Below, piece by piece: positions 15,340-23,751 of a DNA stretch of 64,000 nt. The position numbers were made by a program, and so were the translations under genes. The DNA is from Paucibacter sp963740455 (lineage in GTDB: Bacteria > Pseudomonadota > Gammaproteobacteria > Burkholderiales > Burkholderiaceae_C), in the NCBI GenBank assembly GCA_963740455.1, contig CAVUEF010000007.1, positions 496,001-560,000 of the forward strand. The letters run 5' to 3'. The notes under the pieces are model-generated. The model had not been told where the DNA came from, made no database searches, and worked only from the letters and a program-made list of their open reading frames with translations. Each line of letters opens with the position of its first letter. Position 1 is the first letter of the stretch.

Positions 15340-16989
15340 ATGGCAGCTAAAGACGTAGTATTCGGCGGCGAGGCACGTGCCCGCATGGTCGAAGGCGTGA
15401 ACATCCTGGCCAACGCGGTCAAGGTGACACTGGGCCCCAAGGGCCGCAACGTGGTGCTTGAGCGCTCTTACGGCGCCCCCACCGTGACCAAGGACGGCGT
15501 GTCCGTGGCCAAGGAAATCGAGCTGAAGGACAAGCTCCAGAACATGGGCGCGCAAATGGTCAAGGAAGTCGCTTCCAAGACCAGCGACATTGCCGGTGAC
15601 GGCACCACGACGGCTACCGTGTTGGCTCAAGCCATCGTGCACGAAGGCATGAAGTATGTGGCCGCGGGCATGAACCCGATGGATCTGAAGCGCGGCATCG
15701 ACAAGGCCGTGACTGCTCTGGTTGAGCAGCTCAAGAAGGCTTCCAAGGCCACCACCACCTCCAAGGAAATCGCTCAGGTCGGCTCGATCTCGGCCAACAG
15801 CGACGAAACCATTGGCAAGATCATCGCTGACGCGATGGACAAGGTAGGTAAAGAAGGTGTGATCACCGTTGAAGACGGCAAGAGCCTCGAGAGCGAGCTC
15901 GAAGTCGTCGAAGGCATGCAGTTCGACCGCGGCTATCTGTCGCCTTACTTCATCAACAATCCTGACAAGCAAGTCGCGCTGCTGGACAACCCGTTCGTGC
16001 TGCTGTTCGACAAGAAGATCAGCAACATCCGCGACCTGCTGCCCACCCTGGAGCAAGTGGCCAAGTCGGGCCGCCCGCTGCTGATCGTCGCCGAAGAAGT
16101 TGAAGGCGAAGCGCTGGCAACCCTGGTGGTCAACACCATCCGCGGCATCCTGAAGGTGGTGGCCGTCAAGGCGCCTGGCTTCGGCGATCGCCGCAAGGCC
16201 ATGCTGGAAGACATCGCCATCCTGACCGGCGGGAAGGTCATCGCCGAGGAAGTCGGCCTGACGCTGGAGAAGGTCACGCTGGCCGATCTGGGCCAAGCCA
16301 AGCGCGTCGAAGTGGGCAAGGAAAACACCATCATCATCGATGGCAGCGGTGCTGCTGCGGACATCGAAGCCCGCGTCAAGCAGATCCGCATCCAGATCGA
16401 AGAAGCCTCGAGCGACTACGACCGCGAAAAGCTGCAAGAACGCGTGGCCAAGCTGGCCGGCGGTGTTGCGCTGATCAAGGTCGGCGCCGCCACCGAAGTG
16501 GAAATGAAGGAGAAGAAGGCCCGCGTCGAAGACGCGCTGCACGCCACGCGCGCAGCCGTTGAAGAAGGCATCGTGGCCGGTGGTGGCGTGGCCCTGCTGC
16601 GCGCCAAGCAAGCCGCGGGTGTCATCAAGGGTGACAACGCTGACCAGGAAGCCGGCATCAAGCTGGTGCTCAAGGCCATCGAAGCGCCCTTGCGCGAGAT
16701 CGTCTATAACGCCGGCGGTGAAGCCTCGGTGGTGGTGAATGCGGTGTTGGCCGGCAAGGGCAACTATGGTTTCAACGCGGCCAACGACACCTATGGCGAC
16801 ATGATTGAAATGGGCATTTTGGACCCGACCAAGGTAACGCGCACTGCCCTGCAGAACGCCGCTTCGGTCGCGTCGCTGATGCTCACCACCGAGGCCATGG
16901 TGGCCGAGTCACCCAAGGATGAAGCTGCTGGCGGTGGCATGCCTGGCGGCATGGGTGGCATGGGCGGCATGGGCGGTATGGACATGTAA
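15340..16989 (+). CDS. groEL: Chaperonin GroEL
   Basis: 549 residues from the ATG at 15340, preceded by CGGAGAA. The open frame begins earlier, but MAAKDVVFGGEAR is the family's N-terminus. The nucleotide-binding GDGTTTATVLAQ, the apical domain and the flexible C-terminal GGM tail (GGGMPGGMGGMGGMGGMDM) are all present. The tetradecamer encapsulates unfolded proteins with GroES. It is co-transcribed with groES and ends at a clear intrinsic terminator 78 bases later. Confidence 0.98.
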   Translation: MAAKDVVFGGEARARMVEGVNILANAVKVTLGPKGRNVVLERSYGAPTVTKDGVSVAKEIELKDKLQNMGAQMVKEVASKTSDIAGDGTTTATVLAQAIVHEGMKYVAAGMNPMDLKRGIDKAVTALVEQLKKASKATTTSKEIAQVGSISANSDETIGKIIADAMDKVGKEGVITVEDGKSLESELEVVEGMQFDRGYLSPYFINNPDKQVALLDNPFVLLFDKKISNIRDLLPTLEQVAKSGRPLLIVAEEVEGEALATLVVNTIRGILKVVAVKAPGFGDRRKAMLEDIAILTGGKVIAEEVGLTLEKVTLADLGQAKRVEVGKENTIIIDGSGAAADIEARVKQIRIQIEEASSDYDREKLQERVAKLAGGVALIKVGAATEVEMKEKKARVEDALHATRAAVEEGIVAGGGVALLRAKQAAGVIKGDNADQEAGIKLVLKAIEAPLREIVYNAGGEASVVVNAVLAGKGNYGFNAANDTYGDMIEMGILDPTKVTRTALQNAASVASLMLTTEAMVAESPKDEAAGGGMPGGMGGMGGMGGMDM

Positions 16990-17067
16990 AGTCACGGCGG
17001 GACGGCACTTGCGTGCCACGCCCAGCGTGGCCGATAGCGCTGTCCCCCACTGACTTCCCCCTTGAAG

Positions 17068-17090
17068 AGGCTGCAGCAATGCAGCCTTTT
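17068..17090 (+). terminator. Intrinsic terminator after groEL
   Basis: AGGCTGCA and TGCAGCCT form an 8-bp stem around GCAA, followed directly by a run of T (TTTT through 17090). It lies 78 bases after the groEL stop and before the next gene on the same strand. Confidence 0.8.
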
Positions 17091-17143
17091 CCGCTTTCAG
17101 GCCGCAACCGCCATAATCGCCGCAGTGGTCACCCAGACTGAGC

Positions 17144-19312
17144 ATGCCAACCGTTACGCCCCGAGCCCTGATTGACGAGACTTTGAGCCAGGCTGCGTTG
17201 CTGGCGACTCAAGTCTTTGAAAACACGCTTGCCCGTCTGGCAGGAAACCACAAGAGGAAGCCGAGCGACGCCGAGGTGGGTCTCTTCTTCACCCTGGCCG
17301 AATCGCTGCGGCGCCATCGCCACGCCTTTATCGATGCCTTGCAGCGCCACCTGAATTCCGAGCTGCCCGCCGCGCTGAACGAGGCACCCGACGCGCTGGG
17401 TCCGAGCAAGGCGCCATCGCTCGAAATGATCGACGAACTGGGTCTGATCGATGAGCAGCAGGCGCTTGAAGATGTCGCCATCGCCAACGTCATGCACGCG
17501 ATCCAGGAAAACTCGGCCGTCGAGTTGGCGCAGTTGAGCCGCATATTTGACGCATTGCGCGGCAACGAGCACCGCAAGCGCGATATCAACCCTTTGCGCC
17601 CCGGCGTGTTCGCACGCCTGCTGTGTCATGCCCTGCATGAACTGACCCTTGCGCCCGCCGCGCGTGCTGCGCTGCTGCGTGTGGCCGGCCAGGCGCTGGC
17701 AGAAGCGCTTGCACCGGTTTACGTGCGGCTGTGCAAATATGCGCACGATGCTGATCTTCCGCCGCCGCTGGCACGGCCCCAGTCCGCGGATCAACCGCGC
17801 CAGGCGCAGGGCCCCGCGTCCATCGGCGACACCTTGGTCGATGAACCACCAGAGGCATCACATTCGCTGGACAAGTTGATGCGCCGGATGCAAGCGGGCC
17901 AAGCGCAGCAAAGCGTCAACGCCACGCCATCGGCGCCCGCCCAAAGCCACAGCCTGGCCGACTTGATTGCCTCGCTGGAGCTTCCCGGCGACTTTGACCA
18001 GGCACAGCCCGCTCGCTCGACAACAGGTCCTGCATTCCCTCCAGATCTGGTTTCCGGCGCTGGCGCGAGCATCGAACCCGCATCATCCACGGCAGACGCG
18101 GTCGAGTTGCTTGCGCGCGTGTATGGCAAGGTTCTTGACGACCCTGTGCTTTTGCCTGAAGTCCGCGAGTTGCTGAACCGGATCAAGCCGTCCGTGTTGC
18201 GCGTTGCCCTGCAAGACGCGGAGCTGCTCAGCAACCAGGAACATCCCGTCTGGCAATTCATCAACTGTGTGGCGTCGCACAGCACCGGGTTCAGCCAGGC
18301 AGACACGGGCCGGCTGGGCGCATTCCTGAGCTTTGTGGATGCCCTGGTAGCACGCATCATCGCGACACCGAATCCCACTGCCACACTCTATTGGGAGGCC
18401 CTGTACGAAGCGCAGCAGTACATCGACATCGCCGCACGTCAGTCCGTGGCCAAGACCCAAATCAGCATCGAGGCCCTGGAACGCGCGCAACAACGCGAAA
18501 AGTGGCAAGACATGCTGCGCCAGCAGGTGCGCGAACAATTGACCCAGGCCGTCGTCAGCACGACCGTGCGCGCTTTCTTGGAAGGCGCTTGGGTGAAAGC
18601 CATGGCAGAGACCATGGTGCGTTTTGGCCCCGAAGCGCCCGAAGTGGCGCCCATGGTCGATCTGGTCGACGATCTGCTTTGGAGCGTGCAGCCCTTGCGT
18701 CGCCCCGAGGAATACGAGCAACTGCGCCAGATGCTGCCCACCCTGGCCGCACGCCTTCAATTCGGCTTTGATCTGATCCAGTGGCCCGAGGCACGTCGCA
18801 CCGCACTGCTCGACGAGTTGATGGACAGGCATTCACGCCTGCTGCGAGCCAAGCCCGCGGCCCAGGCACCACAAGTCGAGACAGACACCTTGCCCGAAGA
18901 AGACACCACGCCCAGCGTGCACGGGTCCATGGACGTCTTGGACCAAACCGAGAGCAAGGCCTGGAATGAAGGTCTGGTTGATCGGGCGACGCTACCAACG
19001 GTTCCGGTCCCCTTGGACGCCCATGATGACGCCGGCCAGCCGACCAGTCTGGACATTTGGATTGCAGGTCTTCGCCTGGGCAGTTGGTGCCACTTGTTCG
19101 TGCACGATGAATGGACCACGTCCCAACTCACCTGGATCAGCGACAGCCGCAACTACTTCGTCTTCTCGGGCGAGCAAGGCGCCAAGCCACTGTCACTCAC
19201 GCGCGGCGCCCTGCTGCAGTTGCGCGCTGCCGGACTGTTGACGGCGCTGGAAGACCGTGCGCTGGTGCAGCGCACCGTCGACACCATGATGCAGACGCTG
19301 GACCGTCAGTGA
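17144..19312 (+). CDS. DUF1631 family protein (paralogue 1)
   Basis: 722 residues. It resembles the large DUF1631 proteins of beta- and gammaproteobacteria: a helical N-terminal third (FFTLAESLRRHRHAF), then ELGLIDEQQALEDVAIANVMHAIQENSAVELAQLSRIFDAL and NPLRPGVFARLL. A low-complexity linker rich in Ala, Pro and Ser lies at about 205-310, followed by a helical core. The last 85 residues (GSWCHLFVHDEWTTSQLTWIS...YFVFSGEQGAKPLSL) look like a small beta-barrel with PilZ-like character. No signal peptide or membrane segment is seen. The function is unknown. A second family member lies at 55373-57661. Confidence 0.85.
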   Translation: MPTVTPRALIDETLSQAALLATQVFENTLARLAGNHKRKPSDAEVGLFFTLAESLRRHRHAFIDALQRHLNSELPAALNEAPDALGPSKAPSLEMIDELGLIDEQQALEDVAIANVMHAIQENSAVELAQLSRIFDALRGNEHRKRDINPLRPGVFARLLCHALHELTLAPAARAALLRVAGQALAEALAPVYVRLCKYAHDADLPPPLARPQSADQPRQAQGPASIGDTLVDEPPEASHSLDKLMRRMQAGQAQQSVNATPSAPAQSHSLADLIASLELPGDFDQAQPARSTTGPAFPPDLVSGAGASIEPASSTADAVELLARVYGKVLDDPVLLPEVRELLNRIKPSVLRVALQDAELLSNQEHPVWQFINCVASHSTGFSQADTGRLGAFLSFVDALVARIIATPNPTATLYWEALYEAQQYIDIAARQSVAKTQISIEALERAQQREKWQDMLRQQVREQLTQAVVSTTVRAFLEGAWVKAMAETMVRFGPEAPEVAPMVDLVDDLLWSVQPLRRPEEYEQLRQMLPTLAARLQFGFDLIQWPEARRTALLDELMDRHSRLLRAKPAAQAPQVETDTLPEEDTTPSVHGSMDVLDQTESKAWNEGLVDRATLPTVPVPLDAHDDAGQPTSLDIWIAGLRLGSWCHLFVHDEWTTSQLTWISDSRNYFVFSGEQGAKPLSLTRGALLQLRAAGLLTALEDRALVQRTVDTMMQTLDRQ

Positions 19313-19346
19313 CGCCCGAACGGATGCTTTGCGGCTCCGCCTGTCG

Positions 19347-19565
19347 TCAGTAGTGCGGCGGCAGTTCGTCGCGCAGACTGCGCACGCCGCCCGCGTCTGC
19401 TGACAGGCTCTGCTGCCCGAGGCGAGCGATTTCGCGCTTCAACAGGTCGATCTGACGCTGCTGGTCAACGATGACCTGATTCAGCTGGTCCAGCAAGTCT
19501 TCGCTGAAGCTGGCCTTGATCTCCAGATCGGTCAGGCGCCGATCAACGCTGTGCGAATATTCCAT
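19347..19565 (-). CDS. slyX: SlyX family protein
   Basis: 72 residues from the ATG at 19565. It is a short coiled-coil protein: VDRRLTDLEIKASFSEDLLDQLNQVIVDQQRQIDLLKREIARL is a heptad-rich helix of SlyX type, with the usual terminal DELPPHY motif (PPHY is the SlyX tail). The function is not established. It converges with the DUF1631 gene, with 34 bases between the stops, and lies just downstream of msrQ on the same strand. Confidence 0.9.
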   Translation of the reverse strand: MEYSHSVDRRLTDLEIKASFSEDLLDQLNQVIVDQQRQIDLLKREIARLGQQSLSADAGGVRSLRDELPPHY

Positions 19566-19584
19566 GCCCGTATTGGACGCCAAT

Positions 19585-20229
19585 TCAGGACCCCAGCACC
19601 GCCCGTGAGTAGGCATTGCCCCTGGCCGTGCGCCAACTCCACCACGCCTTCAGAGCGCGCCATCCGAGCAGCACTGCCAACACGGCGGCATAGACAGCGA
19701 CTTCGGCAAAATTATTCTTGGCCGCGCGCATCCAGAAGAAGTGCAGCAGTCCGAGCAAGGCGACGGCATAGACAAGACGATGCAGCCACTGCCAGCGCTT
19801 GGCGCCCAGCCACTTGATGGCGCGGTTGAACGAGGTCAATGCCAGCGGCAACATCAAGACCAAGGCGCTGAAGCCCACCAGGATGAAAGGCCGTTTCACA
19901 ATGTCTCGCGCAATATCCCCAAACTCCAGACTCATGTCCAGCCAGGCGTAGCTCAGCAAGTGCATGAAACCGTAGAAAAAGCTGAACAGCCCCAGCATGC
20001 GGCGAAACCGCGCCAAGGCGTGCTGGCCGCTCCATTGGCGCAGCGGCGTCACTGCCAGGGTCAGGCACAGCATGCGCAAGGTCCAGTCGCCTAAGGTACG
20101 GATCAGCGCCTCGGCCGGGTTCGCGCCCAGCGTGTCGAACCAGACGCCATAGACAAGCGACGCGAGCGGCACCAGCGCAAGCACAAACAGCACTGGCTTG
20201 GTCGCGCGATGCAGCAATAATTTCTTCAT
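19585..20229 (-). CDS. msrQ: MsrQ, heme-binding membrane subunit of the periplasmic methionine sulfoxide reductase
   Basis: 214 residues from the ATG at 20229; a GTG at 20232 is also possible. It is an integral membrane protein with about six hydrophobic segments in the ferric-reductase-like family. Histidines such as those in FYGFMHLLSY, WQWLHRLVY and LGLLHFFW are candidate heme ligands. The conserved MLGLFSFFYGFMHLLSY and RPFILVGF blocks match MsrQ (YedZ). MsrQ passes quinol electrons to the periplasmic molybdoenzyme MsrP, encoded directly upstream. Confidence 0.95.
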   Translation of the reverse strand: MKKLLLHRATKPVLFVLALVPLASLVYGVWFDTLGANPAEALIRTLGDWTLRMLCLTLAVTPLRQWSGQHALARFRRMLGLFSFFYGFMHLLSYAWLDMSLEFGDIARDIVKRPFILVGFSALVLMLPLALTSFNRAIKWLGAKRWQWLHRLVYAVALLGLLHFFWMRAAKNNFAEVAVYAAVLAVLLGWRALKAWWSWRTARGNAYSRAVLGS

Positions 20230-20246
20230 CACAAACGAGGCGCTCG

Positions 20247-21239
20247 TCAGAAGAACTTCCTCAGATCCATGCCGGCATAGAGCTGCGCCACCTGCGCTTC
20301 ATAGCCGTTGAACATGAGCGTGGGGCGCTTCTTCGCGAACACACCGCCCTCGCCGATGCGGCGCTCGCTGGCCTGGCTCCAGCGCGGGTGATCAACGTGC
20401 GGATTCACGTTCGAGAAAAATCCGTATTCCTGCGGATTGGCGTTCATCCAACTCGAGACCGGCTGCTTCTCGACGAAACGAATTTTGACGATCGATTTGG
20501 CCGACTTGAAGCCGTACTTCCACGGCACGATCAGGCGCACCGGCGCGCCGTTCTGGTTGGGCAGCACCTCGCCATACAGCCCGAATGTCAGCAGCGCGAG
20601 GGGATGCATGGCCTCGTCGATGCGCAGGCCTTCCACATAAGGCCAGTCCAGCACGCCCGAGCGCAGGCCAGGCATCTGCGCCTTGTCGGCCAGGGTCACG
20701 AATTCGACATATTTGGCCCGGCTGTTGGGCTCAACCCTTCTGATCAGCTCGGCCAGCGAGTAGCCCAGCCAAGGGATGACCATCGACCAGCCTTCTACAC
20801 AGCGCAGCCGGTAGATGCGCTCCTCCATGGCACCGAGCTTGAGCAGGCCGTCCAGGTCAAAGGTGCCGGGCTTGGCGACCTCGCCTTCCACACTGACGGT
20901 CCAGGGACGCGGTTTGAGCGACCCTGCGGCGCGTGCGGGGTCGTCCTTGCCGGTGCCGAACTCGTAGTAGTTGTTGTAGCTGGTGACGTCCTGATAGCGG
21001 GTGGGCTTGTCCATCACAACGGCGCCGGCGACTGCACTCTTCATGCCGGTTAGTCGGGCGAGCTTGCCCGGCCCCTGGGTTTGAGCCAGCGCATCGCGCG
21101 CGGCCCAAGAGGCCAAGCCCACCCCGGCCACACCGGTGGCGAGCTGCCGCAGCAGTTGACGGCGCTCTTCGAACACCTCGCGCGGCGTGATTTCCGAGCT
21201 CGGCGGTTGATTGAAACCTGGATCTTTGATCAAGTGCAT
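20247..21239 (-). CDS. msrP: MsrP, periplasmic protein-methionine-sulfoxide reductase catalytic subunit
   Basis: 330 residues, the usual MsrP (YedY) length. A Tat signal is visible: RRQLLRQLATGVAGVGLASWAA with the arginine pair at 26-27. The molybdenum-ligating cysteine is Cys147 in YRLRCVEGWSMVIPW. Other family blocks are TSYNNYYEFGTGKDDPA and VPWKYGFKSAKSIVKI. The enzyme repairs oxidised methionines in periplasmic proteins and pairs with MsrQ, whose gene starts 18 bases downstream. Confidence 0.96.
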   Translation of the reverse strand: MHLIKDPGFNQPPSSEITPREVFEERRQLLRQLATGVAGVGLASWAARDALAQTQGPGKLARLTGMKSAVAGAVVMDKPTRYQDVTSYNNYYEFGTGKDDPARAAGSLKPRPWTVSVEGEVAKPGTFDLDGLLKLGAMEERIYRLRCVEGWSMVIPWLGYSLAELIRRVEPNSRAKYVEFVTLADKAQMPGLRSGVLDWPYVEGLRIDEAMHPLALLTFGLYGEVLPNQNGAPVRLIVPWKYGFKSAKSIVKIRFVEKQPVSSWMNANPQEYGFFSNVNPHVDHPRWSQASERRIGEGGVFAKKRPTLMFNGYEAQVAQLYAGMDLRKFF

Positions 21240-21324
21240 GGCGGGTCTCCGTAAGCATTGACTTCAGTTGGCGACTGAGACCGGAACTTACCGCGCAATC
21301 GCAAAGCGTGCTTGCACCCAATGG

Positions 21325-21350
21325 AAAGGGCCGGTCTGCACCGGCCCTTT
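21325..21350 (-). terminator. Likely terminator of the cytochrome c4 gene (possibly bidirectional)
   Basis: AAAGGGCCGG and CCGGCCCTTT form a perfect 10-bp stem around a six-base loop. It sits 30 bases past the cytochrome c4 stop and upstream of msrP on the same strand, so it separates the two units. Confidence 0.7.
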
Positions 21351-21379
21351 TCACCTACCTGCGCTGCAAGCGCTGTGGA

Positions 21380-21997
21380 TCAGCGCAAGCCGGCAATGTA
21401 GTCGGACACCGCCTTGATTTCCTTGTCGTTCATCTTGGCCGCGACACCCGTCATCGGCACGCTGTTGGCGCGTGTGCCGGCACGCATGGCCAGCAATTGC
21501 AGCTCGACGTAGTCGCCGTGCTGGCCGGCCAGACGCGGGTACTGGTCGGGTATGCCGGCGCCATTCGGGCTGTGGCAGCCCGCGCAAGCGGGAATGCTGC
21601 GGTCGGCGATACCGCCGCGGTAAATACTTTCGCCCAGCTTCACCGTGTCCTTGTTCTTGGAAAATCCTGGCTTGGCCTGCTTGGAAGCATAGAACGCCGC
21701 CACATTGCGCATGTCATCCGGGCTGAGCATGGCCGCCATGCCGGTCATGATGGGATTGACCCGCCGTCCTTCCTTGAAGTCGGTCAATTGCTTGACCAGA
21801 TAGCGCGCGTGCTGACCTTGCAAGATCGGGTTGGCCGGCGCACCGCGCGAGCCATCCGCCGTATGGCAGGCTCCGCAAACCTGGGCCGAAGTGGCTTGAC
21901 CCTTGGCCAAATCGGGCAAGGCCGCGGCGCCAGCTTCAGCGGCATTTGCCGAAACGGCGACCAGGAGACCGGACATCAGAAGGGCGACAGTTTTCAT
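21380..21997 (-). CDS. Diheme cytochrome c4
   Basis: 205 residues with a Sec signal peptide (MKTVALLMSGLLVAVSANA). Two c-type heme sites, CGACH (41-45) and CAGCH (138-142), lie in two homologous halves, each with its own methionine-containing stretch (NPIMTGMAAML and NSVPMTGVAAKM) for axial ligation. The halves repeat the pattern ILQGQHARYLVKQL / RLAGQHGDYVELQL. Cytochrome c4 is a periplasmic electron carrier to terminal oxidases, often tethered to the inner membrane. It is divergent from engB, a common arrangement in betaproteobacteria. Confidence 0.94.
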   Translation of the reverse strand: MKTVALLMSGLLVAVSANAAEAGAAALPDLAKGQATSAQVCGACHTADGSRGAPANPILQGQHARYLVKQLTDFKEGRRVNPIMTGMAAMLSPDDMRNVAAFYASKQAKPGFSKNKDTVKLGESIYRGGIADRSIPACAGCHSPNGAGIPDQYPRLAGQHGDYVELQLLAMRAGTRANSVPMTGVAAKMNDKEIKAVSDYIAGLR

Positions 21998-22068
21998 GAG
22001 AGGATGGGTGTTATCAAAAGCGCAACCCGCGAATTTTACAATGCTCGGCTGTTCAGCCTGAGATTTTC

Positions 22069-22800
22069 ATGACATCGACCACTTCAAATTTCAAAGAAGA
22101 CCGTGCAGCAGCGGCCAAGATCACTCCCACGAGCGACAAGGTGGCCCTGGGCTGGACCCACACGGCGCGCTTTCTGACGACCGCCAGCAAGGTGAGCGAG
22201 GTGCCTGTGTGCGAACTACCCGAGATTGCCTTTGTGGGCCGCTCGAACGCCGGTAAATCCACCGCCATCAACACACTGGCCCAGCAAAAACGCCTGGCCT
22301 TTGCCTCGAAGACGCCTGGCCGCACACAGCACATCAACCTCTTTGAGCTCGGCCCGAAAGACCGTCCGGACAGCTGGTTCGCCGATCTGCCCGGCTACGG
22401 CTACGCGGCCGTGGCACGCTCGGCCAAGCTGCGCTGGCAGCAGGTGATGGCCGAATACCTGGAAATTCGCCGCAGCCTGTCGGGCGTCGTGCTGATGGTC
22501 GATGCGCGCCTGGGACTGACCGATCTGGATCGCCAACTGCTGGCCTTTGTGGCACCGCGCGTGGGCACTGGCGAAATCAAGCTGCTGGTGTTGCTGACCA
22601 AGGCTGACAAGCTCAACAAGAAGGATCAGCAAGCCGTGCTGGTCGCCACCCAAACCGCGCTGGCCGACCTGGCCACCGACGATTCCGATGTTTCCGTGAC
22701 GCTGTTTTCGGCCCTCAAGAAAATGGGCGTGGGCGATGTGGCCATGATCCTGCACGAATGGGCCCACCCCGACAAAGCGCCGGCCTTGCCGCAAACCTGA
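22069..22800 (+). CDS. engB: Ribosome biogenesis GTPase EngB (YihA/YsxC)
   Basis: 243 residues. It is a single G domain with G1 GRSNAGKS (57-64), G2 in KTPGRTQ, G3 DLPGYGYA and G4 TKAD. The TPGRTQHINLF stretch is diagnostic for EngB. The N-terminal extension of about 45 residues and the short tail are slightly longer than in E. coli. It is an essential GTPase for large ribosomal subunit assembly. It is divergent from cytochrome c4 across a 71-base gap. Confidence 0.96.
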   Translation: MTSTTSNFKEDRAAAAKITPTSDKVALGWTHTARFLTTASKVSEVPVCELPEIAFVGRSNAGKSTAINTLAQQKRLAFASKTPGRTQHINLFELGPKDRPDSWFADLPGYGYAAVARSAKLRWQQVMAEYLEIRRSLSGVVLMVDARLGLTDLDRQLLAFVAPRVGTGEIKLLVLLTKADKLNKKDQQAVLVATQTALADLATDDSDVSVTLFSALKKMGVGDVAMILHEWAHPDKAPALPQT

Positions 22801-22851
22801 CCCTGGCGCCGGGTCAGGGGCGATACCGCGCTGTCATTCAACGGAGTACGC

Positions 22852-23751
22852 ATGATCGAGACTTTTCAAGCCGCGCTGCCGCATGGCATCACCCTGTCGT
22901 GCCGGGCCTGCGGTCCCAAGGACGCACCGGTGCTGATGTTCTTGCACGGTTTTCCCGAAGCTGCTTTCGTGTGGGATGAACTGATGCTCGCGCTTGGCAG
23001 CCACTACCGCTGCATTGCGCCCAATCTGCGCGGCTATGAGCTCTCGTCACATCCGGTCGAGGTCGAGGCCTACCGTGCCAAGCATTTGATGGCCGATCTG
23101 GTGGCCTTGCTGCAGCACCAGGGCGTGACACAACTGGAGGCCCTGATAGCGCACGACTGGGGTGGCGCGCTGGCCTGGAATTTGGCGGCACAAAGGTCTG
23201 AGTTGATGCGGCGCCTGATCATCATCAACTCGCCCCATCCAGCAACCTTCTTGCGCGAGTTGCAGCACAACCCCGAGCAGCAGGCGGCCAGCGCCTACAT
23301 GAACTTCCTGTGCCGGCCCGATGCGCAGCATCGGCTCGCTGAAAATGATTACGCACGGCTCTGGCCGTTCTTCGCGCCAGTGAGCCCGGGCCAACCCGGC
23401 AGCGGCTGGATGACAGAGGCCATCAAGCAACAGTACCGCGAGGTCTGGGCGATGGGGCTGCAGGGCGGTTTGAACTACTACCGCGCATCGCCGCTGCGCC
23501 CCGCCACCGAACAGGATGGGGGCGTGATGCGCGTCGAGTTTGCGCCGGAGTTCGTGACGGTAAAGCTGCCCACGCATGTGATTTGGGGCGAGGCCGACAT
23601 CGCCCTGCCCAAATCCTTGCTCGATGGCCTGGAGGCCTTCGTGCCGCAGCTGACCATCACGCGCGTGCCCGATGCTTCGCACTGGATCGTGCATGAGCGC
23701 CCGCAGCTGGTGCTGGCCGAGATCAGGCAGGCACTCAAGGCCGGCCAATGA
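22852..23751 (+). CDS. Alpha/beta hydrolase, epoxide hydrolase/haloalkane dehalogenase-like
   Basis: 299 residues. The oxyanion motif HGFPE (32-36), the nucleophile elbow AHDWGGALAW with Asp102 as nucleophile, and a late DASHWIVHERP with His277 are visible. An Asp nucleophile with HGFPE is the pattern of epoxide hydrolases and related dehalogenases rather than esterases. The cap domain lies at about 130-215. An acid such as in VIWGEADIALP would complete the triad. No signal peptide is seen, so it is cytoplasmic. The substrate is unknown. Its last 17 bases overlap the convergent patatin gene. Confidence 0.88.
   Translation: MIETFQAALPHGITLSCRACGPKDAPVLMFLHGFPEAAFVWDELMLALGSHYRCIAPNLRGYELSSHPVEVEAYRAKHLMADLVALLQHQGVTQLEALIAHDWGGALAWNLAAQRSELMRRLIIINSPHPATFLRELQHNPEQQAASAYMNFLCRPDAQHRLAENDYARLWPFFAPVSPGQPGSGWMTEAIKQQYREVWAMGLQGGLNYYRASPLRPATEQDGGVMRVEFAPEFVTVKLPTHVIWGEADIALPKSLLDGLEAFVPQLTITRVPDASHWIVHERPQLVLAEIRQALKAGQ

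Noticed and set aside
16900..16989. Repeated GGM codons at the end of groEL as a possible tandem repeat
   Set aside because: It is the normal flexible C-terminal tail of GroEL.
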